The notes beneath the pieces are model-generated. The model did not search any database. It was not told the origin of the DNA and worked only from the letters and a program-made list of their open reading frames with translations. A stretch of DNA of 64,000 bases, taken from Nocardioides sp. Root140 (lineage in GTDB: Bacteria; Actinomycetota; Actinomycetes; Propionibacteriales; Nocardioidaceae). Both the position numbers and the translations under genes were made by a program. Shown here piece after piece: positions 56,792 to 64,000 of the stretch. The DNA is taken from contig NZ_LMFI01000013.1 of NCBI RefSeq assembly GCF_001426745.1, forward strand, positions 151,692 through 215,691. Direction: 5' to 3'. Each line of letters starts with the position of its first letter. Within the stretch, counting starts at the first letter, position 1.

Positions 56792-58261
56792 CTAGTCCCG
56801 GTGCCTTCCCGGGGCTGCGCCGGAGTCCGTCTCGTCGCCCTCGGGACTCGCATGGGTGCCGGTGCCGCCGACCGCGATGATCGTGCCGTCGTCGTTGACG
56901 CGGGGCGCCACGAGGCGGGCCAGGTGGTAGCCGATCACGGTGACCAGCGTGCCCAGCGCGATGCCGTTGAGGGAGAAGTCGTCGGTGATCTTCAGGCTGG
57001 CATCGCCGATGGCCAGGATGATGCCGGCCGCAAGGGGCACGAGGTTCACCGGATCGGCGAAGTTGACGTCGTTCTCCTTCCAGATCTTGGCGCCCAGCAG
57101 GCCGATCATCCCGTAGAGCACCAGGGTGATCCCGCCGAGCACGGCCGGTGGCGTGTGGTTCACGATCTCGCCGAACTTCGGCACCAGGCCGAGCAGGATC
57201 GCCACCACCGCGGCCACGTAGTAGGCGGCCGTGGAGTAGACCCTCGTCGCCGCCATGACGCCGATGTTCTCGGCGTACGTCGTGGTGGGTGAGCCGCCGA
57301 CCGCGGACGCGATGACGGTGCCGACGCCGTCGGCCGCGACTGCCCGGCCCATCACCGGGTCGAGGTCGGTCTCGGTCATCTCGGCCACGGCCTTGACGTG
57401 TCCGACGTTCTCGGCGACCAGTGCGATCACCGCCGGCAGCACGAGGAGCGCGAAGGTCAACGAGAAGTCCGGGAGGTGCCAGCCGACCGCGCCGAGGTTG
57501 TTCAGCTCGGTCTGGTTGCCGACCAGGCCCTCGGCGGTGTGCTTGGGGAAGCCGAACCAGTCGGCCTCCTTCACCGCACTCCAGTCGACCCGCCAGTGGG
57601 CGCCCGGCTCCGGGTTGCCCGGCACGGGCAGCGAGGTCTTGCCGAAGATCTTGTCGACCACGACCGAGAGGACATAGCCGAAGATCAGGCCGAGGAAGAT
57701 CGCGATCCGCCCGAAGAACCCGCGCAGGCCCACGGCCATCAGGATCACCGCGGTCATGGTGATGATCGCGACCCACGGGTCGGCCGGCATGTAGGTCTGG
57801 GTGGCCACCGGGGCCAGGTTGAAGCCGATCAGCATGACCACGGCACCGGTCACGACCGGGGGGAGCACGGCGTTGACGACCCGCGCCCCGAAGAAGTGGA
57901 TCACCAGGCCGACCAGGGCGAGGACGACGCCGGCGACCAGGATCGCGCCGGTGACGTCTTCGGGCCCGCCGCCCTGTGCGTAGACCGCGCCCGCCCCGCC
58001 GACGAAGGACGCCGAGGTGCCCAGGTAGCTGGGCACCTTGTTCTTCACTATCAGCAGGAAGCAGATCGTGGCGATGCCGCTCATCATGATCGCCAGGTTG
58101 GCGTTGAGGCCCATGACGATCGGGAACACGAAGGTCGCGCCGAACATGGCGACCACGTGTTGTGCGCCGAGGCCGGCCGTCTTGCCCCAGCCGAGCCGCT
58201 GGTGTGGTGCCACCGCCTGACCCGGCGCCGGATCGACCACGTCCCACCTGAACATCGACAT
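56792..58261 (-). CDS. Uracil/xanthine permease, NCS2 family, 489 aa
   Basis: Proton-coupled nucleobase transporter with about 14 hydrophobic segments. The signature AENVGHVKAVAEMT contains the conserved Glu of helix 8, and GSPTTTYAENIGVMAATRVYS is the helix 10 motif. Sequence does not separate uracil from xanthine specificity. The ATG at 58261 has an excellent site (GAGGAGGCAGC). It leads the catabolic operon. Confidence 0.93.
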   Translation of the reverse strand: MSMFRWDVVDPAPGQAVAPHQRLGWGKTAGLGAQHVVAMFGATFVFPIVMGLNANLAIMMSGIATICFLLIVKNKVPSYLGTSASFVGGAGAVYAQGGGPEDVTGAILVAGVVLALVGLVIHFFGARVVNAVLPPVVTGAVVMLIGFNLAPVATQTYMPADPWVAIITMTAVILMAVGLRGFFGRIAIFLGLIFGYVLSVVVDKIFGKTSLPVPGNPEPGAHWRVDWSAVKEADWFGFPKHTAEGLVGNQTELNNLGAVGWHLPDFSLTFALLVLPAVIALVAENVGHVKAVAEMTETDLDPVMGRAVAADGVGTVIASAVGGSPTTTYAENIGVMAATRVYSTAAYYVAAVVAILLGLVPKFGEIVNHTPPAVLGGITLVLYGMIGLLGAKIWKENDVNFADPVNLVPLAAGIILAIGDASLKITDDFSLNGIALGTLVTVIGYHLARLVAPRVNDDGTIIAVGGTGTHASPEGDETDSGAAPGRHRD

Positions 58262-58400
58262 GCTGCCTCCTCGACGCGGGCCGCAGCCCGGATTTCCTCC
58301 GCAGGTTGCCGAACCTAGTGGGCCCGATCCTGCCGAACACCGGCGACTTGTGCTGAACGGCACATCCTTCCAGTGGCAGATCTTGTTCGCGAGCCCTTTG

Positions 58401-58429
58401 GTACGGCGCGTCGGTGCGGCGCGCCGTAC
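58401..58429. terminator. Hairpin after the PucR-type gene
   Basis: Perfect 10-bp stem GTACGGCGCG/CGCGCCGTAC around a 9-nt loop, 8 bp beyond the regulator stop. No T-run, so termination is only probable. The rest of 58262-58400 is the permease promoter region and holds TGTGCTGAACGGCACA and GGTTGCCGAACC palindromes that could be operators. Confidence 0.45.
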
Positions 58430-58436
58430 GGACCCG

Positions 58437-59753
58437 TCAGTCGGCGATCTCGAGGACCCGCAGGGCGACCGCGACGTCGAGGCGCAGGTGCGGGTCGGAG
58501 CCCACCGGCCCGAGCAGCCGCTCGAGCTTCCCGACCCGGTAGCGCATCGTGTTGTAGTGGAAGAACTGGAGCCGCGCGGCCTCGGCCACGTTGAAGTTCG
58601 TGTCGAGCAGCACCTGCAGGGTCTCGCGCAGGTCGGTCACCTCCGCGGACGTGCCGGCGAGCTCGCCGAGGACGTCGCGGGCGAAGGAGTGCAGCTCGTC
58701 GTGGTCGGGCACCAGCGCGATCAGGCGGTGCACGCCGAGCTGGTCGAAGTACGTCGTCGAGCCACCGCCGTGCACCCGTCGTCCGACCTCCACCGCTCGA
58801 CGGGCCTGCGCGTAGGCCTCGGGGAGGCCCTCGATGTCGGCGGCCACCCGGCTCACGCCCACGGAGAAGGGACGTCGCCCTCCGCCCTTGTCGCCGGCCA
58901 CGTCGGAGACCAGCTGCCGCACCACCGAGGCGCCACCGTCGACGGCGTCCTCCGGCACCGGCACCAGGGTCACCACCTCCGAGGAGAAGTCGACGCTCGG
59001 CACACCCGGGTCGAAGGCGTGGCTGACCTGGCGCCAGGCAGCGGAGAAGCGCTCCTGCCACCGCCGACGGATCCGGTTCGAGGTGGCCGGCTCGTCGGCG
59101 GGCGCGGGATCGATCTCGGCGGCGACCACCACCATCGGCCGCGACAGGTTCCAGCCGAACGCCTCGACGTGCTCGACGACGTACTCCTCGGCCCCGGCCC
59201 GTCGCAGGAGCACGTCGCGCAGGAAGTCGCCCTGGTACTTGTTCTCGACCGCGCCGACCGCCTCCTCGCGGGTGATCAGCAGTGCGGCGACGGCCGCGGC
59301 TCGCTCCATTGCGTGGACGTCTCCGGAGGAGATCTCCGAGCCCTCGCGGAAGCAGACCAGCCGGGCCAGGTCCGCGCCACCGGCGACGATGCGCAGCATC
59401 CGGACCTGTCCCCGGCCGACCCCCACGCCGTCGGCCCCGGCCCGCTCGACCCGGAAGCGTCCGGTCGGGTCGAACAGCTCGGCGTCGTCCATCAGGCCAC
59501 GCAGTGCGTCGGACAGCTCCGCCGCTCGTTCGCGCCCGTCCGTGGAGGTGAGGAGTACGCCGACGTCGAGGACGCGCGCCACCTCGGCGGCGATCTGGCT
59601 CAGGTTGCCACCCTCGAGGACGATCTGGGTCAGGGCCGTGTGCAGCGCGTCGACCCTGGCCAGGGCCTTGATCGCGTCCTGGCTGCTGGTCTGGCTGCTG
59701 GTCTGGTCCGGCACTATCAACTCTTGCACCTCGTTCCGGCGTTCCGTTGGCAC
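58437..59753 (-). CDS. PucR/CdaR-family transcriptional regulator, about 438 aa
   Basis: The C-terminal PucR-type helix-turn-helix is clear (LRETLQVLLDTNFNVAEAARL then FFHYNTMRYRVGKLERLLG). The middle part resembles the GGDEF-like CdaR domain; the N-terminal 170 residues are probably a sensor. PucR proteins activate purine/allantoin catabolism. It stands between the permease-led operon and the divergent DUF2877-fdrA genes, the expected place for a regulator of both. The start is uncertain: GTG 59753, 59729 and 59714 are all possible. Confidence 0.85.
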   Translation of the reverse strand: MPTERRNEVQELIVPDQTSSQTSSQDAIKALARVDALHTALTQIVLEGGNLSQIAAEVARVLDVGVLLTSTDGRERAAELSDALRGLMDDAELFDPTGRFRVERAGADGVGVGRGQVRMLRIVAGGADLARLVCFREGSEISSGDVHAMERAAAVAALLITREEAVGAVENKYQGDFLRDVLLRRAGAEEYVVEHVEAFGWNLSRPMVVVAAEIDPAPADEPATSNRIRRRWQERFSAAWRQVSHAFDPGVPSVDFSSEVVTLVPVPEDAVDGGASVVRQLVSDVAGDKGGGRRPFSVGVSRVAADIEGLPEAYAQARRAVEVGRRVHGGGSTTYFDQLGVHRLIALVPDHDELHSFARDVLGELAGTSAEVTDLRETLQVLLDTNFNVAEAARLQFFHYNTMRYRVGKLERLLGPVGSDPHLRLDVAVALRVLEIAD

Positions 59754-59799
59754 AACCTCACATCGGCAAACCGTACTGCGTCCCACTAGCGTCGGGAGG

Positions 59800-60636
59800 G
59801 TGATCGCGACAGCGCCCTCCACAGGCACACCCGCAGCGGCACCGACCCGGGTCCGGGAGCGGTTGGCCGCGGCGAGGGGCCCGGTGGGGTTCCTCCATCG
59901 CGGTCCGCTGGCGCTCTACCTCGAGGTCGAGGGCTGGTGCGTCGGCGTGGTCGGCACGTCCGCGGCCGCCGTCCCCTGCGCGCTGCGGTTGGCCACCCCC
60001 GGCATCGGGGAGCTCGCCACGGCGCGCACCGCGCGGGTCGCCGACGGTGCGCTGTTCCTCGACGACACCGAGGTCAGGGTCGGCCGCTTGGTCGACGTGT
60101 CGGCACCGCGGCTCACCCTCGATGCACCGGTGACGGTCGACGTGGGCGCGGCTCGAGACCTGCTCGCACAGGAACTGCCCACCCACGCCCTCGACGCCCT
60201 GGCACGAGCGGAGCCGGCCGCCGTCGCGCACCTGGTCGGACGCGGCAGCGGGCTCACCCCGTCCGGGGACGACGTGCTCTGCGGCTGGCTGGCCACGCAC
60301 TGGGCGGCTGGAGTCGACGTACCCGGGTTCGCGCGCGCGCTCGCCCAGACCCGGCACCGCACCACGACGCTCTCCGCGACCCTCCTCGACTGCGCCCGGC
60401 ACGGCGAGGTGCTCCCCGAGTTCGGTCGCCTCCTGCGGGTGCTCGCCGAACCCGCGGCCGCTTCGGCGGCGGATCGCGCCAACGCCGTCGACGACCTGGT
60501 CGGCATCGGGCACACGTCGGGAAGCGCCCTCCTGCTGGGCGTGGGTCTCGCGCTCGCGTCGCTGTCATCGGCCGGGCCCCCGGCAGCCAACACCGACGCG
60601 ACCTCCCCCGACACGCAACGGAGCCGCTGCGCATGA
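59800..60636 (+). CDS. DUF2877 protein (YlbF/AllH-like), 278 aa
   Basis: The signature LVGRGSGLTPSGDDVLCGWLA near residue 150 and IGHTSGSALLLGVGLAL near the end identify DUF2877. The E. coli relative belongs to the allantoin cluster and is linked with FdrA and YlbE to oxamate carbamoyltransferase. The start is GTG at 59800; TAGCGT 13 nt upstream suggests a short or absent leader. Its stop overlaps fdrA (ATGA). Confidence 0.85.
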   Translation: MIATAPSTGTPAAAPTRVRERLAAARGPVGFLHRGPLALYLEVEGWCVGVVGTSAAAVPCALRLATPGIGELATARTARVADGALFLDDTEVRVGRLVDVSAPRLTLDAPVTVDVGAARDLLAQELPTHALDALARAEPAAVAHLVGRGSGLTPSGDDVLCGWLATHWAAGVDVPGFARALAQTRHRTTTLSATLLDCARHGEVLPEFGRLLRVLAEPAAASAADRANAVDDLVGIGHTSGSALLLGVGLALASLSSAGPPAANTDATSPDTQRSRCA

Positions 60637-62102
60637 GCCACACCCATGTCGAGCTCAGACGCGGCGCGTACGCCGACTCCGTGACCCTGCTGCAGGTCAG
60701 CCGCACCGTCGCCGCTGGGGCCGGTGTCGAGGCCGCGCAGGTCGCGATGGCCACCGACCTCAACCTCGACGTGTTGGCCGGCATGGGCTTCGCGCCGCCT
60801 CCGGACGTCACCGCCAACGACATGGTGGTGGCCCTCCGGCTCGACGATGAGGCGGCTCTGGCACCCGCCCTCGTCGCGGTCGACGCGGCACTGGCCGCGT
60901 CGAGCCGCGTCGCCGCTGGCACGGTCGAGCTGGCACCGCCGCGCACCACAGGTTCGGCCCTGAGCCGCGACGCGAACGGCGGTGACGTGCTGGCGCTGGT
61001 CTCGGTGCCCGGTCCGAGTGCGTTCGTCGAGGCGATGGACGCACTCGACGCCGGTCACGACGTGATGGTCTTCAGCGACAACGTGCCCCTGGATCAGGAG
61101 GTCGCGCTCAAGCGCACGGCGACCGAGCGCGGGCTCCTGGTGATGGGCCCCGACTGCGGAACCGCCGTCGTCGGCGGACTGGGCCTCGGATTCGCCAACG
61201 CGGTGGTGCCGGGACCTGTCGGCATCGTGGCCGCCTCCGGCACCGGATGCCAACAGCTGATGGCCCTGCTCGACCATGCAGACCTGGGGGTTGGATCGGC
61301 CCTCGGCGTCGGCGGACGCGACCTGTCCGCCGACGTCGGAGGGCTCTCCACGAGGGAGTCGCTGCGCCGTCTCGACGACGACCCGGCGATCGAGCTGATC
61401 GTGGTCGTCTCCAAGCCGCCGGCGGCCGAGGTGGCCGCCACCATCCGTGAGTACGCCGCCACGCTGGGCACCCCGGTCGAGTTCGCCCTGCTCGGCGCAG
61501 GTCAACCCGACCTGACTGCCGCGGCGGAGACCGTGCTGGCCAGGCTCGGACGCGAGGTCCCGGACTGGCCCGTGTGGGGCGAGGCGACGGCCCGTGCGGA
61601 CGGCGGTGGGCTGCTGCGCGGGCTGTTCGTGGGCGGGACCCTGTGCGACGAGGCCATGCTCGTGGCGACGCAGGTGATCGGCCCGATCAGGAGCAACATT
61701 CCCTTCTCGCCCGAGCTGGCCCTCGGCCCCGACCTCGACGCCGACGCCCACCTGATGATCGACTTCGGCGACGACACCCTCACCTCCGGGCGGGCGCACC
61801 CGATGATCGACCCGACGTTGAGGCTCGAGCACCTCGCAGAGGTCGCCGCCGACCCGCGGACCGGCGTACTGCTCCTGGACGTCGTGCTCGGCCACGGTGC
61901 GGAGGACGATCCGGCGGCGTCTCTCGCGCCGGCCATCGCGCGGGCGGCGTGCCCGGTCGTGGTCGCGTTGGTCGGCACCACCTCCGACCCCCAGGGCCTG
62001 TCCCGGCAGGCGGAGGCGCTCTCGGCCGCGGGGGCCGAGGTCCACCTGTCCAACGCGGCGGCCTGTTGCCGCGCCCTCGAGCTGATCGGTGGCGCGCGAT
62101 GA
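60633..62102 (+). CDS. fdrA: FdrA-like acyl-CoA synthetase-fold protein, 489 aa
   Basis: Related to succinyl-CoA synthetase-fold proteins. Landmarks are VMVFSDNVPLDQEVALKR, GLLVMGPDCGTAVVGGLGLG, AASGTGCQQLMALLDHAD and SNIPF. In E. coli this family is part of the proposed oxamate carbamoyltransferase. Overlapping starts on both sides show that it is made together with the DUF2877 and DUF1116 proteins, suggesting a complex. The actual acceptor/donor here is unknown. Confidence 0.9.
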   Translation: MSHTHVELRRGAYADSVTLLQVSRTVAAGAGVEAAQVAMATDLNLDVLAGMGFAPPPDVTANDMVVALRLDDEAALAPALVAVDAALAASSRVAAGTVELAPPRTTGSALSRDANGGDVLALVSVPGPSAFVEAMDALDAGHDVMVFSDNVPLDQEVALKRTATERGLLVMGPDCGTAVVGGLGLGFANAVVPGPVGIVAASGTGCQQLMALLDHADLGVGSALGVGGRDLSADVGGLSTRESLRRLDDDPAIELIVVVSKPPAAEVAATIREYAATLGTPVEFALLGAGQPDLTAAAETVLARLGREVPDWPVWGEATARADGGGLLRGLFVGGTLCDEAMLVATQVIGPIRSNIPFSPELALGPDLDADAHLMIDFGDDTLTSGRAHPMIDPTLRLEHLAEVAADPRTGVLLLDVVLGHGAEDDPAASLAPAIARAACPVVVALVGTTSDPQGLSRQAEALSAAGAEVHLSNAAACCRALELIGGAR

Positions 62103-63496
62103 CCACACCCACCCGCATCGTCAGCGCCGGTGCCGGGCTGTTCGCCGACGCGATCGAGGCCCAGGCCGTGCCCGTCAGCCGCGTCGACTGGCGGCCGCCG
62201 ATGCCCGGCACCGAGGCCGACCTCGCCACGGTGGCCGCCGACCCCCTGCGCAGGCCCGCCAACGAGCAGGCACTGGCCGCGATGCTGGGAGTGCAGGCCC
62301 TGCTGGTCGACGTCGCTCCGGCGTCGGAGGTGCTGGGCCTGCACCGGGGCGAGTTCCTGCACGCCGGTCCGCCGATCGGGTGGGAGACGGCGTCCGGTCC
62401 GTTGCGCGGTGGCCTGATGGCCGGCGCCGCGCTCGAGGGCCTGGTCGACGATCCGGAGATGGCCGTGGCGCTGTTCGAGTCGGGTGACGGGATCTCCCTC
62501 GAGCCGTGCCACCACCGCGACACGGTCGGGCCGATGGCGGGTGTGGTCACGCCGTCGATGTGGATGTTCGTGCTCGAGGACCCCGCCACTGGCAGGCGCG
62601 CGCACTGCTCGCTCAACGAGGGTCTCGGCAAGGTGTTGCGCTACGGCGCCTACTCCCCCGAGGTCCTCGACCGGCTGCGCTGGATGTCGGCGGTGCTGGG
62701 GCCGGTGCTGCAGAAGGCGGTGCGCACCAGTGGGCCGGTCGACGCCACCGGCATCCTCACCCAGATGCTCCAGATGGGCGACGAGGCGCACAACCGCAAC
62801 CGGGCCGGCACGTTGATGCTGCTGCGCGACCTGTCCCCCGCGATGGTCGACTCCGGATTCCCGTCCGCCGACGTCGCGGCAGCCCTGCGCTTCATCGGTG
62901 GCAACGACCACTTCTTCCTCAACGTGGCGATGCCGACCTGCAAGCTCGCCCTCGACGCGGCACGCGGCATCGACGGCTCCACGATGGTCGTGGCGATGGC
63001 CCGCAACGGCACCGAGTTCGGCATCCAGACCTCGGGCACCGGCGACCAGTGGTTCACCGGACCGGCCCAGGTCGCCGACGGGCTCTTCCTGGGTGACTAC
63101 GGCCCCGACGACGCCAACCCCGACATCGGCGACTCCGCGATCACCGAGACCGCCGGCATCGGCGGCTTCGCGATGGCGACCGCACCGGCCATCGTGCGGC
63201 TGGTCGGCGGCAGCGTGCCCGACGCCCTCGCCACCACGCGCCGGATGCACGAGATCACCCTCGGGGAGAACCCGCGCTGGTCAATCCCGGTGCTCGAGTT
63301 CCAGGGTGTGCCGAGCGGCATCGACGTGAGCCTGGTCTGTCGCACCGGCATCCTGCCGCAGATCAACACCGGCATGGCCGGCAAGGTGGCGGGCGTCGGG
63401 CAGGTGGGCGCCGGGTTGGTGACCCCACCGGCCGAGATCTTCCCGCAGGCACTGGCCCAGCTCGCCGCCCGCGCCCGGGCTCGCAGCACCACCTGA
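62099..63496 (+). CDS. DUF1116 protein (YlbE/AllG-like), 465 aa
   Basis: Matches the DUF1116 family by NEQALAAMLGVQALLVDVAP near the N-terminus, GDEAHNRNRAGTLMLLRDL in the middle and FIGGNDHFFLNVAMPTCKL. It is the third gene of the trio found in the E. coli allantoin/oxamate locus. ATG overlaps the fdrA stop. Predicted subunit of a carbamoyl-transferring complex; catalytic residues are not established. Confidence 0.9.
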   Translation: MTTPTRIVSAGAGLFADAIEAQAVPVSRVDWRPPMPGTEADLATVAADPLRRPANEQALAAMLGVQALLVDVAPASEVLGLHRGEFLHAGPPIGWETASGPLRGGLMAGAALEGLVDDPEMAVALFESGDGISLEPCHHRDTVGPMAGVVTPSMWMFVLEDPATGRRAHCSLNEGLGKVLRYGAYSPEVLDRLRWMSAVLGPVLQKAVRTSGPVDATGILTQMLQMGDEAHNRNRAGTLMLLRDLSPAMVDSGFPSADVAAALRFIGGNDHFFLNVAMPTCKLALDAARGIDGSTMVVAMARNGTEFGIQTSGTGDQWFTGPAQVADGLFLGDYGPDDANPDIGDSAITETAGIGGFAMATAPAIVRLVGGSVPDALATTRRMHEITLGENPRWSIPVLEFQGVPSGIDVSLVCRTGILPQINTGMAGKVAGVGQVGAGLVTPPAEIFPQALAQLAARARARSTT

Positions 63497-63499
63497 AGC

Positions 63500-63536
63500 C
63501 GACCCGTCGCCAGTTTTTGTCGACCCGTCGCCAGTT
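63500..63536 (+). repeat. 16-bp direct repeat after the DUF1116 gene
   Basis: CGACCCGTCGCCAGTT at 63500-63515 and again at 63521-63536, with TTTTTGT or TCCTG after each copy. It lies between the two convergent genes; role unknown. Confidence 0.6.
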
Positions 63537-63560
63537 CCTGGGTGCACGCCGTCCGACGAG

Positions 63561-63866
63561 TCAGGCGGGCTGCCAGAAGGCGGCCTTCAGGTCGACCTTC
63601 CCGGAGGGGCGCATCGGAGTGTTCTCCTCCAGGTAGCACTGCCGTGCCTCGTCCTGGTGGCTCGGCGGCAACGACCCGTCGGCGCGCACCACCCGCCACC
63701 ACGGCACCGGCCCGCCGTGCATCGCCATCACGTTGCCGACCAGGCGCGGACCACCGATGCCCAGGGCCTCACCCACGACGTCGGCCACCGCGCCGTACGT
63801 CGTCACGCGTCCCCTCGGCACGCGTTCGACGTACTGCAGCACCGCTTCGACGTACTCCTCGTTCAC
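63561..63866 (-). CDS. Alkyltransferase-like protein (ATL, MGMT family without catalytic Cys), 101 aa
   Basis: The fold matches the O6-alkylguanine transferase DNA-binding domain (VPRGRVTTYGAVADVVG, NVMAMHGGPVPWWRVVRADG). The catalytic PCHR box is PWWR, with Trp replacing the Cys, as in ATL proteins that bind alkylated bases and hand them to nucleotide excision repair. Length is typical of stand-alone ATLs. GTG start at 63866. Confidence 0.9.
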   Translation of the reverse strand: MNEEYVEAVLQYVERVPRGRVTTYGAVADVVGEALGIGGPRLVGNVMAMHGGPVPWWRVVRADGSLPPSHQDEARQCYLEENTPMRPSGKVDLKAAFWQPA

Positions 63867-63914
63867 GCGACCAAGCCTAGAGCGAGGACATGCTCTAGCC
63901 GCAATACCGTTCAG

Positions 63915-64000
63915 TTAGGGCGGAGTTACCGTGTAGGTCGGTAGGCCCTTGGGCTGGGGCCAGGTGGCGTGATGGGCGCGTTTGACGTGCCACTTGACGT
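63915..64000 (-). CDS. C-terminal end of an unidentified reading frame, possibly a transposase
   Basis: The frame is open from the window edge and ends TAA at 63915: VKWHVKRAHHATWPQPKG then LPTYTVTPP. The basic, aromatic C-terminus and the AT-richer CAATACCGTTCAGTTA flank (63902-63917) are reminiscent of an insertion sequence end, but I cannot confirm this from 28 residues. Confidence 0.3.
   Translation of the reverse strand, partial: VKWHVKRAHHATWPQPKGLPTYTVTPP

Overview
The window reads as a stretch of chromosome from a high-GC actinobacterium. A Nocardioides-like (Nocardioidaceae) host is most likely. The evidence is GTG/TTG starts, ATGA/GTGA gene overlaps, and a housekeeping block in the same order as in mycobacteria (UPF0182 protein, YlbL/PDZ protease, DUF2342 protein, whiB7, uvrD2, mrx2, nudC, adnB, adnA). 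The genus is an inference; no rRNA is present.

Layout. (1) 1-10809: a TetR fragment, then a tightly overlapped six-gene minus-strand operon (Baeyer-Villiger-type monooxygenase, SDR, arylsulfatase, ThDP enzyme, split transketolase), faced by a divergent pair (DUF1214-like protein, SDR). Two copies of a 15-bp palindrome lie in the shared promoter. (2) 10858-13473: a DHA2-type MFS exporter with its divergent TetR regulator and paired operators, then a DUF1801 pseudogene. (3) 13518-15113: the relic of an integrative element in the 3' end of the initiator tRNA gene, with a duplicated att core, a truncated tyrosine recombinase and one unknown membrane protein. (4) 15161-43490: mostly conserved core genes: membrane and protease functions, moaE, NUDIX, PHP and enoyl-CoA hydratase genes, an attenuator-controlled whiB7, uvrD2, nudC, an M3 peptidase, deoD, an APC permease and the AdnAB helicase-nuclease. 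(5) 44187-63496: a large catabolic region for a nitrogen heterocycle: NCS2 permease, three-subunit molybdenum hydroxylase with a CoxG-like protein, amidase, HyuA/HyuB, carbamate kinase and a barbiturase/cyanuric-acid-hydrolase-family enzyme, beside a PucR-type regulator and the DUF2877-FdrA-DUF1116 trio. (6) 63561-64000: an alkyltransferase-like DNA repair gene and the cut end of an unidentified reading frame.

How region 5 may work, as a hypothesis: the permease imports a pyrimidine- or purine-like ring. The Mo hydroxylase oxidises it. The ring-opening amidohydrolase cleaves the resulting cyclic imide. Amidase and/or HyuAB cut the product further. The FdrA/DUF1116/DUF2877 proteins, whose E. 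coli relatives are linked to oxamate carbamoyltransferase, move a carbamoyl group to phosphate, and carbamate kinase harvests ATP. That would make an oxidative, energy-conserving ring-degradation route; I regard it as the most interesting system here.

Smaller-scale structure is also rich. REP-like palindromes sit at gene ends and inside the hyuA coding sequence. A fold-back element, nested inverted repeats and a DnaA-box-like cluster are present as well.
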